A stretch of 64,000 bases of DNA. Source: Paenibacillus lycopersici (GTDB taxonomy: Bacteria > Bacillota > Bacilli > Paenibacillales > Paenibacillaceae). This document shows positions 8,973 to 16,500 of the stretch, piece by piece. Where the stretch lies: the NCBI RefSeq assembly GCF_010119935.1, contig NZ_CP048209.1:2793001-2857000 (forward strand). Direction: 5' to 3'. The stretch's first letter is position 1; each line of letters opens with the position of its first letter. The notes beneath the pieces are model-generated. The model saw only the letters and a program-made list of their open reading frames with translations, was not told where the DNA came from and ran no database searches. Position numbers and translations under genes: made by a program.

Positions 8973-10094
8973 ATGCCTTTAACATTTACGCCGCCAGACG
9001 GTTACCGTAATAAAACGAGTTTTCCAACAACGCCGACAAGTGAAGATGCATTTCGAGATTCAATGCAGAGTTTGCTTGACCAAATGCGAGATTACATCAA
9101 TAACAATTTGGCGTTAACTGCCGGCCCGACAATGGGGTTAAGTCGCCAAGCGATAATTAATGGCAATTTTAACATTTGGCAAAGGGGTACGAGCTTCACG
9201 AGTTTGAACGGATTTTCAGCAGACCGATGGTCGATTCAGTACGATGGAACATTGACGGCAGATGTTACGCGCCGTTCCTTTGCTCCTGGACAGACGGAAG
9301 TTCCGAATGAACCGAATTACTGCCTGCGAATTACGGTAACAAATGCAGGCACAGGTACACGAGTAGGTATTTCGCAGCGAATTGAAGACGTCCGAACATT
9401 TGCGGGAAAAAAAGTGACGCATACGTTTTGGATCAGATCGAATCGAGCTGGACTCAACGTACGAAGGGACATCTTTATCCAAAACTTCGGGAGTGCCGGA
9501 AGTACGCAAGTATCAGTAACGACAGGGCAGGCAGAAACGCTGGCCGCAAATGTATGGACGCCGATCACCATCACCTCTACGATACCAAGTATTGCAGGGA
9601 AGACGGTGGGCGATAACAGTTATTTATCCTTTGAAGTCCGCTGCTTAAACCCACAAACGGGTGACGTGATCGACATTGCCCAAGTGTCATTGAACGAAGG
9701 GAGTGCAGCACTGCCATTCCAAGCGCGCAATATCGCCGATGAACTGGCGTTGTGCTTGCGGTATTACGAAAAAAGCTATGCGTATGGAACAGTGCCGGGA
9801 ACCGCAGTCAGTAACGGATGCGTGCAATCCACATCGTTGTCATCGTTCCTGCTTTCGCGAAATGATGTCGGATTTCGGGTTAACAAGCGAGTACAGCCGA
9901 CAATGACGATCTATAGCACTCAAAATGGGGCGGTGGGATCCTCGACAGAAATCACTTCAAGTGGGACGTTTGTAGCGGATCGAGTTGTAACTACGACGGC
10001 AGTAGAATCTTCGTTCTCCGTAGGTGGAGCCGCAGGCAATTTCACGGCGAATAACTTCCAGCGGTTCCATTGGACCGCGGATGCAGAATTGTAA
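8973..10094 (+). CDS. Phage tail fibre or receptor-binding protein
   Basis: The 373-residue protein carries IINGNFNIWQRGTSF followed by FSADRW, the opening of a carbohydrate-binding-like jelly-roll domain widely found in phage fibres. A jelly-roll-like middle (KKVTHTFWIRSNRAG, SYLSFEVRCLN) and a C-terminal head ending in ADAEL follow. The first 50 residues, with TPTSEDAFRDSMQSLLDQMR, are a short helical base-plate-proximal domain. Codon use is clearly AT-richer than in the structural genes on either side, as expected for host-range cassettes exchanged between phages. GGGGAGGG lies upstream of the start. Confidence 0.78.
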   Translation: MPLTFTPPDGYRNKTSFPTTPTSEDAFRDSMQSLLDQMRDYINNNLALTAGPTMGLSRQAIINGNFNIWQRGTSFTSLNGFSADRWSIQYDGTLTADVTRRSFAPGQTEVPNEPNYCLRITVTNAGTGTRVGISQRIEDVRTFAGKKVTHTFWIRSNRAGLNVRRDIFIQNFGSAGSTQVSVTTGQAETLAANVWTPITITSTIPSIAGKTVGDNSYLSFEVRCLNPQTGDVIDIAQVSLNEGSAALPFQARNIADELALCLRYYEKSYAYGTVPGTAVSNGCVQSTSLSSFLLSRNDVGFRVNKRVQPTMTIYSTQNGAVGSSTEITSSGTFVADRVVTTTAVESSFSVGGAAGNFTANNFQRFHWTADAEL

Positions 10095-10106
10095 AGGGGG
10101 ATCGTC

Positions 10107-10412
10107 ATGGCGAACCACTATGAAAGAACCAACGAAGCCGGGGTGATTATCCTCGGCTTTTCTGATGCCTTCGTTCAGCCATTGGAGACCGATACTCTCG
10201 TTGCCGAAGACGCGGAACGGCATTATAACCCCGTGCTCACAAACGGGCGAGGGCAATTTCTTTACCGCCGGACGAACGGCCAACGCGTCGAGCGTACGCA
10301 GGAAGAGCTTGATGCTGAATGGGCAGCGCGGCCGCCCGATCCACCGACCGCAGAAGAGCGGCTTGCCGCAACCGAACAAGCACTGCTTGCGATCATGGAG
10401 GCGATGAGCTGA
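10107..10412 (+). CDS. Fibre-associated phage protein (XkdW-like position)
   Basis: This 101-residue protein follows the fibre gene and precedes an XkdX-like gene, the same order seen around fibre loci of many Gram-positive phages. The N-terminal half is compact; the C-terminal part, with PPDPPTAEERLAATEQALLA, is a proline hinge followed by an amphipathic helix typical of this class, which may form a trimeric coil. AAAGGGGGATCGTC precedes the ATG. Its stop codon overlaps the next start (TGATG). Confidence 0.66.
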   Translation: MANHYERTNEAGVIILGFSDAFVQPLETDTLVAEDAERHYNPVLTNGRGQFLYRRTNGQRVERTQEELDAEWAARPPDPPTAEERLAATEQALLAIMEAMS

Positions 10413-10543
10413 TGTACGATTTCATCTTAACCCAGTGGATCATGCGTAAGATTGATGCCGCCAAAGTCATCAGCTACGCCCCGAAATGGATTACGGTCGA
10501 ACAGGCGGAAGTGATCGTGGGGACACCGCAAATTGAATCGTAA
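10412..10543 (+). CDS. XkdX family protein
   Basis: This 43-residue protein has the XkdX layout: an aromatic N-terminus (YDFILTQWIMRK), a short helix and a closing WITVEQAEVIVG segment like the 'I-T-x-E-Q-x-x-x-I-x-G' end of the family. XkdX proteins are tiny products encoded just behind fibre genes of PBSX-like and other Gram-positive phages; their role is unknown. The start overlaps the preceding stop, implying coupled translation. Confidence 0.68.
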   Translation: MYDFILTQWIMRKIDAAKVISYAPKWITVEQAEVIVGTPQIES

Positions 10544-10555
10544 AACTTTACAAAT

Positions 10556-10566
10556 TGTGCTAGTAT
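10556..10566 (+). promoter_or_regulatory. Candidate extended -10 promoter for a small accessory unit
   Basis: TGC-TAGTAT forms an extended -10 (TGn followed by a 4/6 match to TATAAT) 29 bases before the next ATG. No convincing -35 is present at the right spacing, which is tolerated for extended -10 promoters. It sits after the XkdX-like gene and before two small AT-rich genes that end at their own terminator. Confidence 0.35.
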
Positions 10567-10594
10567 GGGGTTATCCTACTACTGAGGTGATTCT

Positions 10595-10783
10595 ATGAAG
10601 TGTTCAAAGTGCAACGCAGAATTACTTGCACCGCTAAACACATGCACGAGTTGTCACGAAGTTGAACTTCGTATCAGCGCCCCTTCGAACTTTGCAAAAC
10701 CTATAGTCAATGCTGTGCTGAACTGGAGTCCGTATGATACAGATAACTCAGCAAACCGTTGGGCCGCGGATGCAGAAATGTAG
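10595..10783 (+). CDS. Small zinc-ribbon protein with a fibre-like C-terminal tail
   Basis: This 62-residue protein opens with CSKC and, 12 residues later, CTSC: two CxxC knuckles that would bind one zinc ion in a ribbon. The last residues, NRWAADAEM, resemble the end of the fibre protein upstream (FHWTADAEL), and the DNA shares the stretch CCGCGGATGCAGAA at both stops. This looks like the 3' end of a former fibre gene now joined to an unrelated ribbon. CTGAGGTG precedes the ATG. Function is unknown. The gene is AT-richer than its neighbours. Confidence 0.55.
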   Translation: MKCSKCNAELLAPLNTCTSCHEVELRISAPSNFAKPIVNAVLNWSPYDTDNSANRWAADAEM

Positions 10784-10795
10784 TAGGAGGAGACT

Positions 10796-10882
10796 ATGAA
10801 ACGGAAGATAGCTATCATCGCCACGTTTTCAAATTTCGCCAAACGTTCCAGTATACTTCAGAACGAATTGAATAAAATCTAG
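10796..10882 (+). CDS. 28-residue basic peptide
   Basis: The frame follows a very good Shine-Dalgarno (TAGGAGGAG, 4 bases before the ATG) and encodes a basic peptide beginning MKRKIAIIATFS. It could be a membrane-active or regulatory peptide, but no family is recognised. It ends 6 bases before a terminator. Support is the ribosome-binding site and the position inside a promoter-to-terminator unit; there is no protein-level evidence. Confidence 0.4.
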   Translation: MKRKIAIIATFSNFAKRSSILQNELNKI

Positions 10883-10888
10883 CAACGG

Positions 10889-10913
10889 GACGCTCTTAAT
10901 GGGCGTCTTTTTT
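10889..10913 (+). terminator. Rho-independent terminator
   Basis: GACGC / GCGTC pairs around a 9-base loop and is followed by six T residues. It closes the small accessory unit before the ejection-type protein gene. Confidence 0.75.
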
Positions 10914-10936
10914 GTTGCATTCAGAAGGAGATGCTT

Positions 10937-13570
10937 ATGGCGAGCTTACTTACGAAAGACCCGGTGACGGGGCTGAACAAACTGCAGCAGGCGCAGATCG
11001 ATGCGCGGAAAGCGACGGGTCAGCCTTTGCCGTCATATGCGACACCAGCACCTGCACCGACTCCTACGCCTGCTCCAACTCCGGCTCCGGTTCCGGCAAC
11101 TCCAACTGCTCCGAAGCCTGCTTCAACGCCAGCGACCACGTCAAATACATTAACCGCCGAACAGCAGGCGGCCATAATTAACAGTTTGACTTCCGCTTCG
11201 TCGAAGGCGATGTTGAATTCTGGTCTTGCAAGCGACCCTGTGACGGGGCTGAATAAGCCTCAGACCACTCAGCAGGCCAACCAAGCGATCGCTGCAGCTG
11301 GAGGCACTCCGGCGTATGTGGCGCAGGTTCAGGCAGCTTCTAATAATTATGGCGGGACAGGCAATCCGCTTAATGAAATCTTGTACAGTAAGCAGCAGTA
11401 CGACGCCGGAAATAAAGCGTGGGCAACACAAAACGCAGCTGGTTACTATGACAAGCTTGATCCAGCCGAAGCAGCGGCAGTCCGGAACATGAGCGCGCAG
11501 CAATTGATGAACTACATTAATAGCAAAAACGCGCCAGCGCAGCAGCCGTCGAGCGCCTCTGTCGCCAACCAAACTTCGCCATCAAGTAATATTAATGCAC
11601 CTACAACACAAGTAGCACCGCCTGCAGCGACGACGCAGAAGCCATCACCAACGCCGACAACTCCAGCAGCTCCAGCAGCTCCAGCAGCTCCAGCCGCGAC
11701 GCCAGGCTATCAATCCACGTACAACGGTCCTGACATGGCAGCGATGCAGGCACAGCTTAATTCGCAGTACGATCAAGCGCAGGCGGCTCAGCTCCAGAAG
11801 CTTCGGGATGCATTAGCGACGGCGATGCAAGGGTACAACGCTCAGGAGACACAGGCGAACCAGTCCGCTTACACAAACCGCAACGCCGCGGACGTAACGA
11901 ACATGCAAAATTCGCAGGCGCTTCGAGAGATGATGGCGAACATGGGGTTGGGCGGCGACGGCCAGAATCTGACGCTGCAGACGGCACAAGGTGCTTCCCG
12001 GTTGGGAGCTATTAACGACATTAACCAGACGCAGGCTAATGCGCTGCAGGACATCTCGCAGAAGCGTTCTCTGCTGCAAAACAACGAGGCGGCGAACGAA
12101 CTCGCGCTTATTCAGCAGCTCGGTTCCGACAAGGCGGCGGCGCTGCTCGATCTGCTTAAGTACGGCGATCAGCAATCGTTCAACGTCGATCAGGCGAAAT
12201 ACGGCCGTTATCGCGACGACATCAATCAGCAGTTCGCGCAGGATCAGTTCAGCTGGCAACAGCAGACGGATCTCGCCAATCTGCTCGGAACGATTAATGG
12301 GCAGCGCACGCTCGCCGGTCAAGCCCAAGACTGGGGGAAACAGGTCGATACGGCAAATCTGCTGGGCTATCTCAATGGTCAGCAGACACTCGCGTCGCAG
12401 AACCAAGCGTTTAACCAGCAGATGTCGCTGGCGGATCTGATGGGCACGTATAACGGGCAGCAAACACTTGCCGGCCAGCAACAAGCGCTTGCCAACAAGA
12501 ATGCCAATTGGGGCGCCTATATGGACATCGTCAATCAAACAGGCAACCTGGGCGCCGGCCCGTCGCAGAATTGGGGCAGTCTGGTTAATAATGCAAACTC
12601 CGGCTCCCAGACGATGGCCGGGCAGAACCAGCAGTACAATCAAAATATGCAACAGGAACAATTCAAGTATCAGAAGGCGCGCGACACGATCTCGGATAAG
12701 CAATGGCAACAGAAGTTTGATGAGGACGTGCGGCAGTATGGCTTGAATTACGGATTGCAGCAGTTGCAGCTTAATAACGATGAGGCGTATCGCAAGGCGC
12801 AGCTAGCGCTCAGCCAGGACGACAACGACCGTCAATGGGCATCGCTTGACGCGCAGCTCAGCGGAACGGCCGATCAGGCGAAGGCGGTTTCTGGAGACGT
12901 GGCAGGTAATATCCTTGCCCAGTCACTGCAGAAGGTGGTTGGTACAGATCCGGTGTCGGGCAAACCGGTATACGGCACAATTTCCGATCCTACAGCCCGA
13001 GAGAAAGCGTTCATCGACGCATGGAATACCTCCGGCGTTGCTCCGGGGGCAGATACGGTCACGATGCTCTCGAAGGCGGGTTACACTGCCCAGGAAATCG
13101 CGAATCTGAAGAGTAAATACCCCGTGGCTTTTAATTCAGGGGGGCCGTCAGGCGGGAACGGTTCCCCCGCGAACGTATCAGTACCGCTTCGTTATCAGGA
13201 GATGCTGTCGGCGAGCAATAGCAAATATGGGCTTCCGGATGGCTTGCTGGCAGCCGTTGCAAACAAGGAGAGCAGTTTCAATCCATCAGCAAAGAACAGT
13301 AAGAGTGGCGCGGCTGGCATGTTCCAGTTCATGCCGGCGACGGCCAAGGGATACGGCATCGATCCTATGGATCCGCGACAATCGGCGGACGCGGCGGGTA
13401 AGATGCTGTCTGGTCTGGCCGCCAAGTACGATGGCGATTATTCCAAGGCGCTGGCCGCGTACAACTGGGGCGGTGGGAACGTCGATAAGGCCATCAAGGT
13501 TTATGGCGCGAACTGGTTGAGCCACGCGCCGGCTGAGACGCAGAAATACGTAAGTGAAATCCTCGGATAG
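10937..13570 (+). CDS. Virion ejection-type protein with C-terminal lytic transglycosylase domain
   Basis: The 877-residue protein probably enters the cell wall with the phage DNA. The C-terminal 115 residues form an SLT-type lysozyme-like domain: catalytic Glu778 in NKESSF, then SGAAGMFQFMPATA and ALAAYNWGGGNVDKA, all standard for lytic transglycosylases. The N-terminal 120 residues are Pro/Ala/Thr-rich and contain a duplicated DPVTGLNK element. The centre is very rich in Gln and Asn with 26-residue repeats. No signal peptide is present. The ATG at 10937 has AAGGAG 6 bases before it, better than the ATG two codons earlier. Like T7 gp16, it lies with large internal-type proteins between fibre and lysis genes. 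Confidence 0.78.
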   Translation: MASLLTKDPVTGLNKLQQAQIDARKATGQPLPSYATPAPAPTPTPAPTPAPVPATPTAPKPASTPATTSNTLTAEQQAAIINSLTSASSKAMLNSGLASDPVTGLNKPQTTQQANQAIAAAGGTPAYVAQVQAASNNYGGTGNPLNEILYSKQQYDAGNKAWATQNAAGYYDKLDPAEAAAVRNMSAQQLMNYINSKNAPAQQPSSASVANQTSPSSNINAPTTQVAPPAATTQKPSPTPTTPAAPAAPAAPAATPGYQSTYNGPDMAAMQAQLNSQYDQAQAAQLQKLRDALATAMQGYNAQETQANQSAYTNRNAADVTNMQNSQALREMMANMGLGGDGQNLTLQTAQGASRLGAINDINQTQANALQDISQKRSLLQNNEAANELALIQQLGSDKAAALLDLLKYGDQQSFNVDQAKYGRYRDDINQQFAQDQFSWQQQTDLANLLGTINGQRTLAGQAQDWGKQVDTANLLGYLNGQQTLASQNQAFNQQMSLADLMGTYNGQQTLAGQQQALANKNANWGAYMDIVNQTGNLGAGPSQNWGSLVNNANSGSQTMAGQNQQYNQNMQQEQFKYQKARDTISDKQWQQKFDEDVRQYGLNYGLQQLQLNNDEAYRKAQLALSQDDNDRQWASLDAQLSGTADQAKAVSGDVAGNILAQSLQKVVGTDPVSGKPVYGTISDPTAREKAFIDAWNTSGVAPGADTVTMLSKAGYTAQEIANLKSKYPVAFNSGGPSGGNGSPANVSVPLRYQEMLSASNSKYGLPDGLLAAVANKESSFNPSAKNSKSGAAGMFQFMPATAKGYGIDPMDPRQSADAAGKMLSGLAAKYDGDYSKALAAYNWGGGNVDKAIKVYGANWLSHAPAETQKYVSEILG
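12281..12514 (+). repeat. Three 78-bp in-frame repeats in the ejection-type protein
   Basis: Units beginning at 12281, 12359 and 12437 encode the degenerate 26-residue motif L-(L/M)-G-x-x-N-G-Q-x-T-L-A-x-Q. The regular 26-residue spacing suggests a repeated helical or coiled element; it is a protein repeat, not a mobile one. Confidence 0.75.
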
Positions 13571-13581
13571 AGGTGAAAGAC

Positions 13582-16500
13582 ATGGCACAACGACCGGTAT
13601 TGAAATATCGGGGAGAAGATGATGATCATAAAAAACGGGGACAGGATGCGCGTGAGCGTGTCCTTTCTCGCGTTTACGGGGGAGACGACAGCGGCGGAAC
13701 GACCGTTCCTTCACGACCCGTATTGAAATACATCGGTCCGCCTGATCCCTTGCCGTCATCCTTCAGCGGCGATCCGCGCACGTCCATGCTCAACGTGCCG
13801 AACGCGATTGAGAGCTTTCAGGAGCGGCATACGACGCCTGACTTCATGCAGGCCAAGCCGGATGCCAGACCAGGTAGCTTCGAAGCGATTCAGGACTTTC
13901 AGCGGAACGCCCCTGTTCCTGCGCCGGCATCGGCCAAGCAACAGTTCTACGAGCAGGAGGCGGCGGCACGAGACAAGCAGCTTGCGGGCGCGCCTGGCTT
14001 CATCCGCAAACCATTGGAATTCATTGGCCATGGGCTGGACGTCGTTCAGGCGAACATCCCCGGGCTTGCTGACTTCCAGCAGGGCGCAGCGAAGACATTG
14101 GGCGTGGAGGCGGAAACGGCTCCGTCTACCAGCGGTCTACTCGGTCGAGCGGCGAACATCGCCGGTCAATTCGCCGGCGGCGCGGTTAACCCTGCTGCGC
14201 TGGAGCAGAGCGTCGCTACAGGGGCTGATCGTATCGCTACTGGCGCGCTTCAGCGATTTGCGCCGAGTGCGAATCCGTTCGTACAGCGGCTGGCCGGCAA
14301 CGCCGTCGAGGGCGCAGCACAGAACGTGGCAAATACAGCGGCGACGGGGCGGACCTCTGCTCGAGATTTAGCGGAGGCTGCGGCACTGGGCGGACTGGGC
14401 GGCGCGGCGTTCGAGGCGGCGGGGACTGGGCTTGGGCGACTTGGGAAAGTACTTCACACACGATTTAAGCGTGCCGGTATCGACGAGCCTGAACAGAAAG
14501 TTCAGGAGATTCTTGCATTACCGCTTGGTCGGGAGGATGCGGCTAAGGCGAGGGGGCAACTCCCCCCAGGAACAGAGCCAATCGTCACTCCCTACACGCC
14601 AGAGCCGCTCGGGTTGCCGGCTCCGCGTAATGATGCATCGACCACGGCCCGCGTCACGCGCAAGGCAAATCCGTTCCGAGAGCAATTCGAAGACTTGATC
14701 GCCCACGCGCAGCGCTTACAGGATGAAGGCCGATTCACTCCCGGCCGCGAGGATCAGGATCTGGATAATCTTTGGGCATCGATGGCCGGCAGAGATGCCC
14801 CGAGCCTAGACGAGCTGATCCAGCTTGCCTACCCAACGGGGAAACCGATTGACCCGGATCTGGTTCGACGTGCTCGAAATTACCAAACTTCCCGCCAGGC
14901 GGCCGGCGTTCCGCTGCCGGTCAAGTCCGCGTCGGATCGAATGGCACCGCAAGGCGTGCTTGGAACAGTCGACGCGCCTGTCACAGTGCCGGCCCGGCCG
15001 AAGTTGGAGTATAAGGAAGCCGCTCCTCCTACGGAAGCGCTGGCAGAGCCGAATGCGTCAAGTGATGTAGAGGGCCTCGTTCGTCAATATCATGATGCCG
15101 AGCGCATCCTGCAGGAGATCGACGCAAAATATTCAGCTAATCCAGCGGCTTCGATGGAACCGAAGGACTATCAGGCAATGGCTGAGGCAATGAGCGCCCG
15201 GTCGGAGGCAGCCGAACGCATTCAGAAGATGAACAACGGGCCGGCAGAGCTGCCCGATGGTGTTCAAGGCCGGGCGGCTGCCGGCGTCAGGGAAACGAGC
15301 TTCGGGGCGCGCGAATCCGCTGTCACCGCGGCGCCGCCGGAGCCACCATCGGACACACAGGCGCTGTTCGGGCGCAAGTCGCAGTCGAGCGGCGGACAGG
15401 CGGCGGGAAATTCTGCGAAGACGATCTCACAGACAGCACTCACGAGTAGCTTCCGCAAAAATCTCGGTTTGACGATCGATACTGGGCGCATGGGTGTGCC
15501 GAAGTCTCAGGTCGCCGGCATCTATAAGGTGCATCCCGAGGTTATCCGCACTGGGACTCAAGGCGAATATGAAACGTTATCTCACGAAGCAGGTCATCAT
15601 TTTACGAAGAAGTTTAGCTTGAAGAGCGATCCTTCGCTAGAGAGCGAGCTCACGCAGATGATGGACACGCAGAACGTCCACGACTACAAGCAATATCCGC
15701 AGAATCAATGGTTCGATGAGGGGATTGCGGAGTATTTCCGCACACTTCTCTCCGAGCCTGCACAGGCGCGGCAGCTCGCCCCGAGGTTTTCGGCGTTCCT
15801 GGAATCCGAGCTGCCGTCCAAGCTGCAGGCGGGCATTCAAGCCGTTCAGCGGGACGTGAAGACGTGGTTGGAACAGGGCGATTATAACCGCGCGCAGGGA
15901 AAGCTTGATTTTGAGAGCGGCGGGAAGAAGAAGAAATTCAACTGGAATCGCTTCTACACGACAATGGTGGATGATCTTCATCCCCTCGCGATGTTTGAGA
16001 AAGCATTGACGGGGACAATCGCGCAAGGTAAGAAGTCGATCTACAAGATGGCCCGTCTGAGCCGCGGCGTCGCAGAGAGGGCGAAACTGGCGGTAACAAG
16101 TGGCATCTACGATGATAATGGTCGAAAGCTGAGCAATGGTTTGCGAAGCATTGTCCGACCGCTCGAGAAGATCGGCATGAGCGAGAAAGACCTATCGACG
16201 TACTTAGCTGTGAAGCATGCGGTAGACTTGCGACGCATGGGGAAGGAGACGCCGTTCACGCCGGACGAGATGGCCGAAGTGCTGAACCGTTGGGACGCCG
16301 ATCCGACGGTGCAGAAAGTCCATCGACAGATCATGAAGTACAACAACGCGCTGCTGGACATCCTCCAGCAGGCCGGCATCGTCTCGCGGCAGTCCGTTCG
16401 GGAGATGCGCCAGAAGTATCCGAACTATGTCCCATTCCTCCGGCATTTCGATGATGATGAGCTGGCGGGCTTTAAGGGAGGAGCGCTTGGAGGGGCGAAG

